From Jaapia argillacea MUCL 33604 (Eukaryota > Basidiomycota > Agaricomycetes > Jaapiales > Jaapiaceae): a DNA stretch of 64,000 nucleotides. The translations under genes and the position numbers were made by a program. Below, one piece after another: positions 1 through 13,108 of the stretch (positions are counted from its first letter, which is position 1; each line of letters begins with the position of its first letter). The stretch covers positions 508,132 through 572,131 of the forward strand of contig KL197725.1 in NCBI GenBank assembly GCA_000697665.1. Reading direction: 5' to 3'. Under the pieces are notes generated by a model that worked only from the letters and a program-made list of their open reading frames with translations, was not told the origin of the DNA and did not search any database.

Positions 1-1012
1 TTGCAATATAACCTATTAACGGTTGATTTTTTATACCCCAATCCCCCACTCAGTCTTTCCCAGTATCCGTTGACTAATCTGTGCCTGTGGTACTGTATCT
101 AGAATAGACAATCTATTATTTTGGCATGATAATTCACCAAATGAAGCACAACTTCTGGCTCGAGTTGCTGAAGACTCTGACCAGGGTGACAACGCTGATA
201 GCTACTGAACGTGCTGACAAAATCAGTAGTAGTCTGCTGAAACCAAAATTCCGTGTTGCTGACAGCTGGCCGCTGAACGTCAATCTGAAGCATCTGAAGC
301 TGCTGATAGGCACTATTAGCGCTGTCAGCACGGTTTGCAGATTTGCTGATGCACTTGAAACCCAACACATTGAACACTCAGCTATCTACACAGAACAACT
401 GGGATTATCATGTACCTAACACATAGCACACTATTACATGATAATCAGCTTGATGCTCATCCACATATGTGTAAAACTTGCTCACCTCAGCTGTCTACAC
501 AGAACAACTGAGGGAAACAAGACTCGGACACGATCCTCCACATTGACCGTGTGACATCACATGTCACATTCTCGATTTCACGTTGCTCCATCTCAATAAA
601 GACCACACTGGTTGCGAACAATTTGATTTCAGCGGGGGAGGAGTGATCGTCACAGAGAGAATCAATCCTCACTAAGTGTGAACGATCTTGACTGGTAGAA
701 GATGATGACACTTGATTTCCATTGCACCAAATTAAGTGAAAACAACGAAACAGCAGAAAAAGTTGATTTTTGTCCGAAGCTACCCGTGAAAGTTTTGACC
801 GCGCGCCAACGGGGGACCTGCCAAAATAGGTCGCCGCCGGTGCGGTCGCGAACGGTGCAGTGCCAGTGGAACAAACTAGTAGTACTAAGGACGGACGGAT
901 TTCCACTGGGAGAGCCATACGCGCAGTCCACGTAGTACTCAGCACTCCACCCCAGCAGGTTGGGAGCCTCGCCACGCTTAGTTCTCGTCCCCTCTGACTC
1001 TCGTGTCATTAA
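1..1012. other. Gene-free left end
   Basis: I see no convincing gene here. The open frames are short, overlap on both strands and do not extend by splicing. The stretch contains the direct and inverted repeats listed separately and the upstream region of the P450 gene that starts at 1013. Confidence 0.5.
377..510. repeat. Direct repeats flanking a hairpin
   Basis: A 25-base word is present at 377-401 and again at 486-510 with a single mismatch. Right after the first copy, 403-414 (GATTATCATGTA) and 435-446 (TACATGATAATC) are perfect 12-base inverted repeats around a 20-base loop. The arrangement could be the remnant of a small non-autonomous transposon or a local duplication. No function can be assigned from one window. 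Confidence 0.6.
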
Positions 1013-3671
1013 ATGGCTCCCCCTGGCGTTGTTTATCTATCTCAAAGACTACCTCGGGTTTGTGCCCCGCCTGCACTTATCTACCTTCTTTACCTTCTCG
1101 CCAAAGACTTCTGGGCTATAAATCTCCCAAATTCGCTCGTGTTGGCCACGATTATATTATCGCCGCCACTGGCCCTGGCTCTATCGGTTGAATGGACTAT
1201 CCGCAGAGATCAAAGAGCTGCCGCTACACTTGGGGCAGTGATACCCCCGCAAGTTCCACATCGATGGCCTGGAAGCGTCGATATCCTCCTCAAGTCACTA
1301 AACAATTTCAAGGACGGCTACCCAGGTGTGCTTATTTCTAAATGTACAATTGCAGTGATCTAAGGTCACTGAAGGCGACAATATGGAACCTTGGATCAAT
1401 AAGCTAGGGCATATGTTCAACGTCAGGGTTCTCTTTGAGAACCGGGTACGTCCCTTGTACTTCCGGGTTACGGTAGCTGAATACTATTAGATTTTCACCA
1501 CGGAGCCCGAACACATTAAGGTGATCGCTCTTTCGTCAAATCTCACTTGTTTTACAGAAGTTGGTTCCAGGCAATTCTTGCAACCGACTTCTCCAATTTT
1601 GAGAAAGGTTCTCGGTTGCTCATCTGTTTCCTCTTTCCCAGCTAACCCCCCCACCAGGGCCTGTATTCCGCTTTCAGATGGAATCCGTCCTTGGAATGGG
1701 TGTTTTCAATGCTGATGGTGGGTGTTATATAACTGCATTTACTGCCCTCGTTGACATGACATTCTAACGATTCAGGTGACATGTGGAAGTGAGCATCTCC
1801 TCTTCGAATGTTGGCCGATTGTGATTAACAACATTGGAGATTCCATCGTTCCATGACCAGGCCCTTTTTCTCGAAGGAGAGGATCAGTCATTTCGACAAT
1901 TTTGACCGCCACGCCGAGGATGCAATCCAACAAATGAAGGCACGCTTCAGATCTGGCCACGCCATTGATTTTCAGGTATGTTCTCCTAATGGTCTTCGAA
2001 AACCTGCACACATCATTCCTCCTTTGTGAGGATTGATAGGACCTCATTTCGCGATTTACCCTGGACTCCGCCACCGAATTTCTCTTCGGCCATGATGTTC
2101 AATCCCTATCCGCGGGACTACCATACCCACAAGGTTCCTCAACCACCCCTATAGGTCAAGCCGAAGAGCATCCTGCAGACCGTTTCGCGAGGTCCTTCAG
2201 TGAGGCACAAACGGCCATGGCAAAGCGCAGTAGATATGGCCTTGCTTGGCCCCTGCTTGAATTTTGGGTTGACACCGCTAAAAGCCACCTTGGTCCGATC
2301 AATGCTTTTGTAGAACCAATCCTAAAGGACGCCGTCGAGAAGAAACGTCGTGACGGAGAACTCGGACTTAAACCTGTCAACGGTCAGCTGGAAGATACAC
2401 TGTTGGACCATCTGGTAAATTATACTCAAGGTGAGCCCCGTCTGCGTCGCCTTTGCCTTTACTAATTCGCAATCAGACCAACGCATTTTGAAGGACGAGA
2501 TCTTGAATATGCTGGTGGCGGGCAGGGATACTGTGAGTTTGCCTGGTGTCTGTGAGCTCCTTCCCCGGTCTCTAAGAAACCTATAGACTGCTGGCACGTT
2601 GACCTTTGTTATCTACCTCCTCTCCCAACATCCCCGTGTCCTTTTCCGCCTTCGACAAGAGATACTTGCCGTAGTCGGAAGTCACACGCGCCCGACTCAC
2701 GAAAATCTGCGGGAGATGAAGTATCTGAGGGCCGTCATTAACGGTCAGTACCCAGCGCTTTTATTGTGCAATCATGTATTTCGCCTGACAAACACGATAG
2801 AAACTTTAAGGTTGTTCCCTATTGTGTAGGCTGTCTTTACACGGTTTCGATGCCTAACAGTACCACTGATTTCGAATTTCGCGCTCAGGCCTTTTAACGT
2901 TAGGTGTGGACTCATTCGCCTTCATACGTGACAGAGAGATCTGATTCAACTTCGTATGCGATACAGGACCAGTATCGGTGCTACGACGTGGCCCTCCAAG
3001 CGCGCGGATGGGAAGCCTTACTACATCCCTGCTCGAACTCGGTGGGGTTCGGTCAGATTGCACGTCAATATGTTTGGTTAACTTAGTTGTGAATTCCCTC
3101 AGGTGCCCATATTCTGTTTTCTTGATGCATCGCAGAACAGACCTGTGGGGCCCAGATGGTCGGTGCAGCCAGTATCCTCCCCACTCCCACTCCCTGAACG
3201 ATTTTTGTCACTGGGTGGATAGCACTGGAGTTTGACCCTGACAGGTTCATTGACGAACGCCTCCACAAGTACCTGACCCCGAACCCTTTCATATTTCTAC
3301 CATTTAACGCAGGACCGCGGATCTGTCTTGGACAACAGGTACGTGACGGTGGATCCTTGTTCAGAAAACTCTGAGGTAAATTTCGTGACTAGTTTGCATA
3401 CAATGAGATATCCTTCATGATCGTTCGACTGTTTCAAAACTTCTCCTCGGTTTCTTTGGACCCAGACGCGCAGCCATCGTCGTCAAAACCCCCTCCTAGT
3501 TGGACAAACGGTTCCGGCCGCAAGTCAATCGAAAAAATACGACCTCGCACTCACCTGACAATGTACGCTCTTGTAAGTGCCATCCATTTTTACAATTCGA
3601 TTCACTGACACTAGACCAATTGGTAGGAGGGGCTGTGGCTCAAGATGGACGAAGGTACAGAAGTTGAATAG
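1013..3671 (+). CDS. Cytochrome P450, CYP63/CYP52-like
   Basis: Haem-thiolate monooxygenase, predicted ER-anchored by two N-terminal hydrophobic stretches within about residues 15-60. The gene has many exons. The oxygen-binding I-helix reads AGRDTT (split by an intron near 2530-2590), the K-helix ExxR is ETLR near 2803, and the haem-ligand motif [12 protein letters not shown] lies at about 3304-3339. The exons splice in frame with canonical signals: for example PIV joins to PFNVR across 2829-2887, and a further intron removes 2905-2965 or so. The C-terminus (Phe-rich, followed by a Pro/Ser run) resembles CYP63, a basidiomycete group related to alkane and fatty-acid hydroxylases. The substrate is unknown. 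The start was chosen at the MAPPG methionine, which precedes the membrane segments. It converges with the P5A-ATPase, whose stop is about 80 bases downstream. It looks intact. Confidence 0.88.
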
Positions 3672-3753
3672 CTCCAAGAGCTGGGGGATTCTTAGTCCAC
3701 AATTAATAATACCGGAATCTAAATGATTACTGAGTCACCCAAGACAATGTCGA

Positions 3754-6700
3754 CTACTGTGACTTCTTTGTTTCCTCAGCAGTCCGGATTTCCAACGCTA
3801 CACGTTCTACCTCGCGTCGCTTTTCTCTTCGTTCTCGACCACGAGTAACCATCGCCTTGGGCTCCAAGTCGGCGAACAGGTGTTTGCAGACCACTTCGAT
3901 GACGAAACAGCCCGCAAAATCCGCAATCATGACAATTGTAAGTCTGAGCTTAAACTTCACCAGAGAGGATGTCAGAATGCAGAACGTCGTGGAGTAAGCT
4001 TGTACACACCGATGACTCCATTTCAACAATCTGCAACCATCTATTGAGCTCTGGCATGAAGTCTGTCGCTCCGGAAAAGGCTACGGCGCTAGCGCCCACG
4101 AGACCCCACCAAAGCGCTGAATTCTCTCGGATGCCTTCGCGGAAAGGGCGGCCCTGTGAGAGTCGCGTTACCGAAACGTTCCGTTAAAGGAGATATCTGG
4201 CTGTACCTGGTAATTGATGGCGAAAGTTGAGACTTGCTGAGACAATCCGAGAAGGTATATCGCCGTGTTTAGCAAACTCGGCTCGAACTTCGCTTCGAGG
4301 TCAATTGGGCCACGCCTATTTGATGAAAAGAAGGTCAACTAAGATGAAGAAGCCAAACAGGACATGCGCACTGTTCGTATAGACGAGACAATTCCGTGAT
4401 ATAGATCATGGAGATGATGTGGAGGGCGAATTGTATAAGAACGGACAAAAGAACGTAGAAATTGAAGATGTTGCCCAGTGGTCGCTCGCGCGAGAGCTTC
4501 TCGACGGGCTGAGGAGAGAATGAGTTGACAAGGTAGCCTGACACGGGTAATCGCTCACTTTGGCACGGGAGATGCACAAGAAGCAGACGGACATCAACAT
4601 GCCGGTGATAGTAACCTGATAGTCTCCAAACTTGATACCGTCCAGGTACTGAACACTCAAACTCCAGGCCGTTATCAAGCAATTCAAAGCGAGTATCTTG
4701 TACATCTGTATGGTGGCGACCAGAGTACATCGTCCTTGTCTGATGATGTGACTGACTGCGGAAAGAAGCAAAATTCAAGTAAAGATCGTGGTGAGAGCGA
4801 ATGTCACGCACTGGCAGAGACATTGGAAAGTTTCGATGTGAAGGGAGCGGCACATGATGCGTCTCCCAGCTTGATTTTGGGAACATCCTCTTCTCCTTCC
4901 ATATCTGCGAGCTTGTCTGTGATAGAAGCAATGTCGAACTATGTGCAGATGTTGGTTAAGAGATCGGCACGGACGAACTGAAGGTAACCCACTTTCTCGA
5001 GAGGATTCTGCTTTCTGGCGGCCTGCTGATCGTCCGTCGCTTTCTTCTGAGCCTCAACAACATCTGGGTAAAGATGAGCGATAGCAGGGGGTACCGGCGG
5101 AGGAGGCTGGTTGAACCGGGCAGAGATTTTCAACTGGCTTTCGTACACCTTCTTAATGCGTTCGTTCTTCTGGTGCTCTGCAATCTTCTTCAGATCTTCG
5201 GCTGTTCCATCCAACAATGCAACACCGATGTGGGCCTGTTTAAGCGCACCAACATCATTGGTGCCATCACCAGCCATCAAGGTAACATAACCCAAAGCTT
5301 TCAAACTCGTTAGGATTCGCTCCTTCTGAGCCGGCGATACTCGAGCGTAAACCCAAGTATTCTGAACAAGGCTATCCCAACCTGAACGAGATTCGTACTG
5401 TTTCAGGGCGGGACCAGTAACGCATATGTCGAATTCGTCGAAAATAGACTGATCAAGGGGTTCGTCAGGGTTTACGGGGATAATCTTGGTCTCGTCGACT
5501 GTTCGCCACACGAGATCTAGATATGACGTTCGAGGAGGTGAACTATTGGATAGAAGGAAAGAAGAGCCGCACATACCTGCTTCATGAACAGGGTTTTCTC
5601 GCAAGTCCAGGATCATTACATCGCGATCGACAATTTCCACGTCGCGTGCAACATGAACGGCGGTCAAAGGGTTGTCTCCAGTAATCATAATGCACTGAGA
5701 ATGACGGTTAGTCTAGAGCCGCACAGGAATGGGTAATAACTCACGCGGTGTGAAGAGTCTGAGAGCATCTTCAAGGTTTCCACAGCATCCTCTTTCAAAG
5801 GGCAATGGAAAATTAGGAAACCGGCGAAAGTGAGGCCACTTTCAACGTGATCACGATGCAGTTTGTTAATCTGCAATAAGATGAATCATGTGATACATTC
5901 CGTTTGGGTGACCGAATTTACCTTGTCACCAGATAGTTGCTCCATCTCTTTGATCCCAAGTGCAAGCACTCGGCTACCTCGTCTAGTGAACCACTTGTAG
6001 GTTTCATCGTACCCAGCAGGGATATGTGCAAGCATTGTCTTGATCGTCTCCGGAGCGCCTTTCACGGCGGCAATATTTCTTCCCCCATGAACGCTCGCGA
6101 TGGACGACATGCGTTTCAAAGCGGAAGAAAATTGGAAGTGACGACGGATGGCAATTTGAGCTCGGTGTGGTGCGTCGGGCTTAGCGGGGGATATGACGTT
6201 GCCTACGAGAAAAGAAAATCAATGTCAAAAGAAGGACATAGGGGATTCGGATAGTGACTAACCTTGTGATAAATTCCACTCCAGAGCATCCAAGGTCGTC
6301 TTTTCCATAGGGTCCCCGACGATGGTCCCATCATCCAACCGAACAAGAGCGTGGGCAGCAGCGAGACATAGAGTGGTCTCTCTGCTCGTCTCCTTCAAGC
6401 TGACCAATTTGAGTGGGTCAGAAGGACTGATTGGAGCATCAATATCAGTGATCTATACCATGTAGCGTGAAAAACCGTACTCTATGCCCGCAACGCCCTC
6501 AACAACCAGGTTCTCGGCTGTGATGGTTCCCGTCTTGTCAAAGCAACAGACGTCAACCCTACCAGCGAAGGGAATGCGAAACGGCTCAGTGCAGAAGATG
6601 GCTATAATCCATGATGAAAAACATCTCAAACGACGAATGGAAAGGGACGAACCATATTTGGACAGAGCCACCAGTGATGCATTGACAGCCAAGGACAGTT

Positions 6701-8362
6701 CCATAGGAAGCTCAGGGGGTACGACACTGGTGATAATGAGGACGCAGTCCAACAATAGCTTCGACTTTTTCAAACCCCGTTCAATACCTAAATCGAATGA
6801 GGATCCGAAGGAGAATCACTGGAGGATAACACTCACCTTTCACCCACACGTACCAGCTTGCGGCAATGGCGAAGATCAACAAGAACCCGATAAACAAGAA
6901 GGACTCGAAGTTGTTCGCCGAGACACGTTCCGTAGAGAATATCATCGTGCGCACGAGTTGCCCTTGCGCTGTTCCGAAACCGGTGCGCAACACAACTCCG
7001 AGGCAGCCCCCGTCGGGTGTGGCAATCGGGCTCGAACTCCCTGTCAGGTGGAGATATTTCAGGGGCATGTCTACGAAAAGCCTGGAAACACATACCCGGG
7101 CTAGTTTGCAATGCCTTTGTACCGCTGAACAGGACCGTATTCTTGTGAATGCCATCGGCTTCAAGACCTTCCGTCGCGTCCATCAATTGAATAGACTCTT
7201 TGAGTAGTGGGGTCGATTCTCCAGATAGCATGGCTTCATTGACAATACAAGTACCCGAAACCAAGAGGATATCCGCAGGAATGGTCGTTTCGGACTGATG
7301 ACGAACTGGGGGAGCACCATTAATACTAGTAGCGTTGATCACCAACGGGAACGTACCGATTGATATCACATCGCCAGGTAGAAGCTCTTCTGTGCTGATA
7401 GTTAACCAGCGCGAGTCACGGAAAGACTGGATGGGATAAGGGGCGACAGACATGGTCCTGAATTCTGTCAAGGTTCTCACGCGCTGAAAAATAACAGATG
7501 AGGGTCTCGAAATGATAAAGGAAGACCGTGAAACGTACCTGCCATACAACAGTGCACTCAAACACGATCAACATGAACAAGGTGAAAAGACTGTAGTACC
7601 AGTACTCGTCCAAACACCACAGCGCTACGCAGAATATCTGGAAAACGAAGAAAGGAGCGGTCGCGTGTTCACCAAAGAGCTCTGTGAAAGATGGAATGGG
7701 AATGTCAAATTCGTTCTTGCCATAGAGGGTCACGGCGGATTCGATTTGTGCAACGGTGAGCGGTTTAGGTGCCAGGAAAGTCCCGAGAGCTGGATGACTG
7801 GACGAGGGATACGGAAGTCGGGCGAATGTCAGTGGTTCGATGGAGTGAACGGTGTAAGTGTCGCGTTGGTAGTGAAAAATGTATGACGTGGGATCGTTGG
7901 GAATCTTCTTGACGAGGGATACAATCTCACCCTGACCACGATGGGGGGCAGGGACAATTCGAACGCAATCAGCATCTTCTAATGACCGGGCCTGCGAGAG
8001 TCTGTCAGCGAATATGGATGAACCATGAGGAATAAGCGCACCTTGCGCGTTGTGATCCAAGCCCTTGCTCCAGCACTCCATCGCGTCACTAGAAAACTGA
8101 GAGCATGGCCAGCACCTAGAGAGACACAGGCCAGAAAGGTCCACTCTTCACTTCGCAACCATTCATCATACTTGACGTAGTACGCGTAGGCGAGGAGAGG
8201 ATAGAGGGAGAGGAAGGGGATGGTGTACAGATGGGTGTACCAAGGAAGCCGAACGTGAAGACTAGCGCGTGCAATGTCGGCGGAGACCACCGAGACTTGC
8301 GCCCTAATTGTAAGCCTATGTGAGCCAAGGGCGAATGACGACGATAGAGAGAAGACTGACAT
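3754..8362 (-). CDS. SPF1: P5A-type ATPase, SPF1 (ER helix dislocase)
   Basis: Multi-exon gene for an ER P-type ATPase of the P5A group (yeast Spf1/Cod1, human ATP13A1). The family removes mis-inserted transmembrane helices from the ER membrane and affects Mn and sterol homeostasis. Seen here: the P5A signature PPELPMELS (near 6710-6740), the phosphorylation motif DKTGT (near 6530), MITGDNPLT at 5660-5688 and the hinge motif GDGTND (near 5265). There are paired membrane helices at the N-terminus and several at the C-terminus (4200-4750). The C-terminal exons continue through a short intron near 4000 to a highly charged Arg/Glu tail ending at the stop at 3754. The start is the first in-frame ATG at 8362. 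The first residues after it do not match the family well, so an upstream non-coding exon or a slightly different start is possible. It is convergent with the P450 at 1013. Confidence 0.93.
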
Positions 8363-8771
8363 GTTTGAGGTGCAAGGGTACTTAGCACCGACGTGAGCAA
8401 GCTATGTGGACCAAGCTATATGCTGGTATATGCTATGGTAAACGGCCAGACAGAGAAATTGAACCGAGGTATTGACCTAGTCGACCAAGATAAACTCGGC
8501 AAGAGAAGTGCGCAAGCTTGAGAAATATGCCAGCGAGGAATATCCGCGGTCCACGTGGCAGCAGAATCGCCACGTCGCAATTTCTTCGTTTAGGGTCACA
8601 CAAATCACACAGCCCGTCAGGGGCACGTTACGGGGTATCGAAAGCAAGGGGTATGTAGTCCCCGATCTCATTGCAGGTAATTAATCAAGATGTAGTCTAC
8701 TTCCAATTGTCACCACCAGGTGAGTGACCACCAATCCAACGCCATTTCAAAAGACAGCCCTGCAAACATCG
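8363..8771. other. Spacer upstream of SPF1
   Basis: The stretch between the SPF1 start and the stop of the next minus-strand gene. It should hold the SPF1 promoter and the methyltransferase 3' end. I see no gene or clear core-promoter motif. Confidence 0.4.
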
Positions 8772-10619
8772 TCAGTGAAAATTCAGCGCAGTACGTATAC
8801 GAACAACTGACGAGATCTCGTGGCTTGGCTTGACATGTATAGAGGCGTGGTTGGGAACGCCTTGAATACGGTGATACGCATTCAAGTTTTTGTGCATAGT
8901 GATCTGGAACACCGAGGCGGATCCTTGGCTATAATAGAGTCAGCTGCTACCGTCCAAGGGCATGTTCAACTGTGGATGCTCACCGAGAGACGATCGTCGA
9001 GTAAGCCAGGAAGAAGACCCAAATCCTATACCACCTATTGGTCATGTTAGACGCAATCGTTCCGTTTGACGACCCGAGGCTAGACACGTACCGTTCACCG
9101 TACTTCTCCACGACCTTATCTTTGTTGGAGACCCAGTTCAAGTACCAACGATGGATAGTGGCCGAGTAGTGAACGCCCAAGACATCGATATTCTTGACCT
9201 CGAACCCGGCAGCCTCAACTTGATTGATGACCCAACCCAAGGAGCAGCTGGCGTCGGCGCCAGGGAAAACATACTTGTTCATGAAAAGACCCCTGAAGAA
9301 CCAAATTCAGATACTTTCGACGTCGTTCCAGAGGCACTCACCAGATCAAATCCTCGTATTGCCAAGCAGGACGAATACCAGCCACTTGAAGAACGAACAC
9401 ACCATCATCGTCCAAAAGGTCGTACATCTGCCTAAGGAAAGAACCATAGCGACGAATGCCAACATGCTGAAAGAAGGTCAATATCAATTCATGGACCAGA
9501 AAATTATCACAAACCTCAGCCATCTCCAAAGAAACTATCTTGGTGTAATGACCAGGGCCGCCAGGGATCTCTCGATAATCCATGCATAAGATACGAGCCT
9601 TGTCGTGGGTGACACCAGCCTCCTTGATACGATTGTTACCAAACTTGGTCTGGTTCTTGCCGAGAGTAATGCCGGTAACGTCGCATCCGTAGTTTTTCGC
9701 AGCAAAGGCAGCGAGCGATCCCCATCCGCAACCACAGTCCAGGAGACGATCAGTTGGTTGGAGGTCCAGCTTTTCGCAGACAGCAGTCAACTTGTTCGTT
9801 TGAAGTTCTTCAAGCGACTCTTGACGAGTGAGGTCGGTGACGATACCAGAGGTGTATATCATGCTCGGACCCAAAAACCTAATGATCAAAAGTCAGCGAA
9901 GGAATGGTGATGTCTCAAAGTTGAACACACCAGTTATAGTAATCATCACCACCTGCAACGCAGAAAGGAAATAAAGTCAGACACAGCGGTTGACCAATTC
10001 GACAAACTCACGATCATAATGGCCTCGAACTTGTTCCTCGTCTTGGCTCCGAGTGTGGAGGATGACATCGGGAATGAGTTGGGTGAAGACATATTTGAAG
10101 AGTTCGGGGGTCATAGTGAACTTGGCCCAATCGTGACGTTGCTCCATGATCTCCAAGACATCACCTGGAATGAGACGCGTCAAACGAGACGAGACAAGCC
10201 ATACAGGTCAGGCACATACCATTGAACTCCGCCTTGCCATCGAAATACGCGTCGTGAAAGACTTGCATGGGGATCTTCTCCTTCCCATGGAAAAGGGCCT
10301 TCAGTTCGACGTCCTTGATGGTGATATACTCCTCGATATTCTTGCCAGGGAGGACGACCTTCTCGTTCTTGCGCCTTCCGTACATGCTCATGGCAGTCCA
10401 GTAAGCAACCGTGATAGGCACACCCAAGACGATGACCAAGAAGAGGTAAGTCTTCAGTCCACCTCGGTTCACGAGGGGCAGGATGCGCTTTACGATCCAT
10501 GGAACACCAATGACGAGAGCGGCCAGGTGAAGATTGCTGAAGGAGCCATTTCCTTCTGCCAACCCAACGACTGGCGCGTTCGCAATAGCTGGCGTGTCTG
10601 TGGGCCTTGGAGAGGACAT
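8772..10619 (-). CDS. Sphingolipid C9-methyltransferase
   Basis: S-adenosylmethionine-dependent enzyme of the cyclopropane-fatty-acid-synthase fold that adds the C9 methyl branch to the sphingoid base of fungal glucosylceramides; it works at the ER. Two hydrophobic N-terminal segments (about residues 20-70) are followed by a catalytic domain. Its SAM motif I reads DCGCGWGSLAAF (near 9710-9745), followed by GITLGKNQ and a region rich in Met and Glu (VSLEMAE). The C-terminal part (MNKYVFPGADAS, then HYSATIHRWYLNW) is typical of the fungal enzyme. The protein ends with ALNFH before a TGA at 8772. The start is the ATG at 10619. An upstream open stretch beginning at 10720 is in another frame and was not included. 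It is divergent from YIF1 with about 200 bases between the starts. Confidence 0.92.
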
Positions 10620-10820
10620 GATGACCAGGAAAGAAAGCGACAACCTGGTGGTGACAGCAAAACCTGGCGAACCTCATACGCGAAATTGAGCGCGTTTTGA
10701 GCACTTCCAAATGTGGCCATGTTTGGCTGCGGTGGCTGTAGCGGACACGTCTTAGAATTTGGTCAAGTCAAAACTTGGTCAAAAGGTATCCTGTCGTGTT
10801 CTTCGCCGTCACTGTATCCA
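10620..10820. promoter_or_regulatory. Shared divergent promoter
   Basis: Only 201 bases separate the start codons of the C9-methyltransferase (minus) and YIF1 (plus), so the core promoters must share this stretch. No TATA box is evident on either side. Joint regulation is an inference from spacing only. Confidence 0.5.
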
Positions 10821-12064
10821 ATGTCAAACTACTACCCGCGGTCGCCCCCACCTCTCCGTCACCCCGTTCCCACTCACCCGACTTATATCCCAGATCCTCC
10901 ATCGACCCCCGTCTCTCCTCAAGGCTACCAACGTTTCACAAGTTCCCCTCCAGCTCCCAGTATCAATGCGCCCATCCAACAACAATACCCTCCAAACATG
11001 ACAGGATACTCTCCTCAATTCCAGCCACAACCAACCCATACATCCCAGCAACACGCCCCGCAGTTTCCTCCTCAAGGCCACGTTCCAAACTTATGGGGCG
11101 TCAACCCTGCTACCGCTCAGTTCGGTATGCAATTAGGTCAAAGTGCAGTGGCTGCAGGGCAAGAATATGTTCAGAAGAACGTGCGTACACATTTCATTCA
11201 ACGGCATATCTTATGGACAGACTTGATGCAGTTTGGCGGCGTCGTCCCGCTCAGTCTTCTCAAACATCATTTCAACGTGTCAAACTCGTATGTCATCCGG
11301 AAACTCCGCCTCCTTATCTTTCCCTGGCGGCATCGACCATGGACTCGCAAAATCCGACGTTCAGAACAAGGTCAGAGCGAGTGGCAGCCGCCACGAGAGG
11401 ACATCAATAGTCCTGACTTGTACATCCCAGGTCCGTCTGACCCTCTCATCTGCTCGCTTCTATCAATGATACCCCGCAGTAATGGCTATGGTTACCTATG
11501 TGCTCTTCTCTGCCCTCCACGCCGGTCTCCAGGGCCGATTCCGTCCAGAGCTACTTGGAGTCTCAGCTTCGACAGCTGTATTTGTCGTTCTCCTCGACTT
11601 CCTGTTTGTCAAGCTCGGTTGCTATTTTCTGAACATTCAAGGTCCCAGCCAGGTGGTTGATCTCGTCTCGTATGGCGGGTACAAATTCGTCGGGTTTGTC
11701 CTCTTCCCTTTCGGTATATTATTAGGCTTGCTAACCCGGACTACGCTGCAGGGTGATATTGACTCTGGCTGTCGGCTTGTTCGACTTTGGAGGGACAGCT
11801 AATTTTCTCGTGTTCATGTACGCCTTCCTCTCGAACGCGTTCTTCTTGGTATGTCTCGCTTCATCTTGCCGTCTCTTTCAACATCCTCACCAGTTCCCCA
11901 TTGCCCAGCTGCGTTCCCTCCGGTCCGTTGTCCTCCCAGACGCGATCAATACTCCCGCAAATGTTGGCACGGTATCTCACGCCCAAAGGTCGCGCAGGAT
12001 AACATTTTTGTTCTTGGTTGCTGTACTGCAGATTGTGTACATGGGGATTTTGGTTAGAGTTTGA
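10821..12064 (+). CDS. YIF1: YIF1-family ER-Golgi membrane protein
   Basis: Yif1 pairs with Yip1 on COPII vesicles and is needed for ER-to-Golgi transport. The N-terminus (about 120 residues) is rich in Pro, Gln, Ser and Tyr, as in Yip1/Yif1 proteins. It is followed by the conserved core, with motifs AQFGMQLGQSAV, FGGVVPLSLLKHHFNVSN, RKLRLLIFPW and DINSPDLYIP. At least four membrane helices then follow (VTYVLFSALHAG, VFVVLLDFLFVKLGCYFL, and two at 11750-12060). The exons at 10821, 11232, 11479, 11752 and 11907 join in frame through short introns. The start MSNYYPRS is the first ATG of the Pro-rich region. The protein ends a few residues after the last helix at a TGA, as expected for the family. 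Confidence 0.92.
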
Positions 12065-13108
12065 CAGTCGGATAGCGCCGGGACTCAGGTCAGAGTGGGA
12101 TAGAATATCCGTTGTTTTGGCTGTGTGAATCCATGCTCAACGGTCAACGGTGCCTGACTTGTGATGGACAGTGATTGGTGCGAGCCGACAGCGTTCGTGG
12201 AACCAAGGTGTCTGATAACTACAGAACATTGCCCGCCTTTAGATTCTGGGCATGAGAGACGCCGTAACAAGTCTATCTGACAACAGGTTATTGTATTCCC
12301 AACACTCACCGCATATTAAGTACCACTTGCTCTCCTCGTGTCCAGCGTCCACTGCCGGTGCCCATTCCTTTCGGGTGCAATATTAACCATGCGCGCGTAG
12401 TTGGTGTACTAAACCTTGTTCTATACTAAGCACTGTGGTCACGTTGGATGACACAGTCGAAGAGCTGTCCAGCACTGTGAGTCTGAAGACATTATCTTCT
12501 TTTTCCTGGCATTGTCATCGGGCAGTGGATAAGAGAGAGAAGAGATGGCGCTCAGCGCTCAGTGACCAGCTGCAGTTGAGCTGCACCGGCCTGTTCGCTT
12601 CGGATTTTGCCGTCCACAGCAGGTGGTCAAACTACACTGCCAGTAACTTGGCAGTAAGTCGATGCGTCCGTTCATAGCCTCCTCCGTTTTTATCGCCCTA
12701 TCAAAGCTCTATCGCACATAACAAAATGTCTCCCATGGACTAGCAGCTGCAGCACAATAGCGCTTCGGCGCCATCCCCGTTTGGCATGATCTCCATGAAT
12801 TCCTTGATTCTTCGCTTCCCTGATACAATAAGCGTTGCAGAAGCTTTCATAGAGTTAGGTTAAGTTTCCCGACTATCTCGAGAACATGGAAGAATCGACA
12901 ACTCACTATCCACCCTCTCGCAATTGTTCTCTGAGGCTCAAACAATAACGTCTCCCGGTTCTGAGTGCCAACGACGCCATGTCGCCAGCTGTCAACAAAC
13001 CCGATGAGTTTCGGGGTTCCATGATCCGGGGTTCTTTCGCTTGCTCCACATATAAACGTCTCACCCCAGCTGTAACAGGTAACTTCGTCGTCATACAACC
13101 TGAAAGAA
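12065..13108. other. Intergenic, no gene seen
   Basis: About 1 kb between YIF1 and the next P450. The open frames are short and unsupported. The right end holds the TATA box of the P450 gene. Confidence 0.4.
13051..13056 (+). promoter_or_regulatory. TATA box of P450 at 13109
   Basis: TATAAA, 58 bases upstream of the start codon. This is a normal distance for a fungal gene with a short leader. Confidence 0.6.

Noticed and set aside
10620-10720. Upstream exon of the C9-methyltransferase starting MATFGSAQN at 10720
   Set aside because: The frame differs from the main one and I could not find a splice pair giving a better protein than the ATG at 10619.
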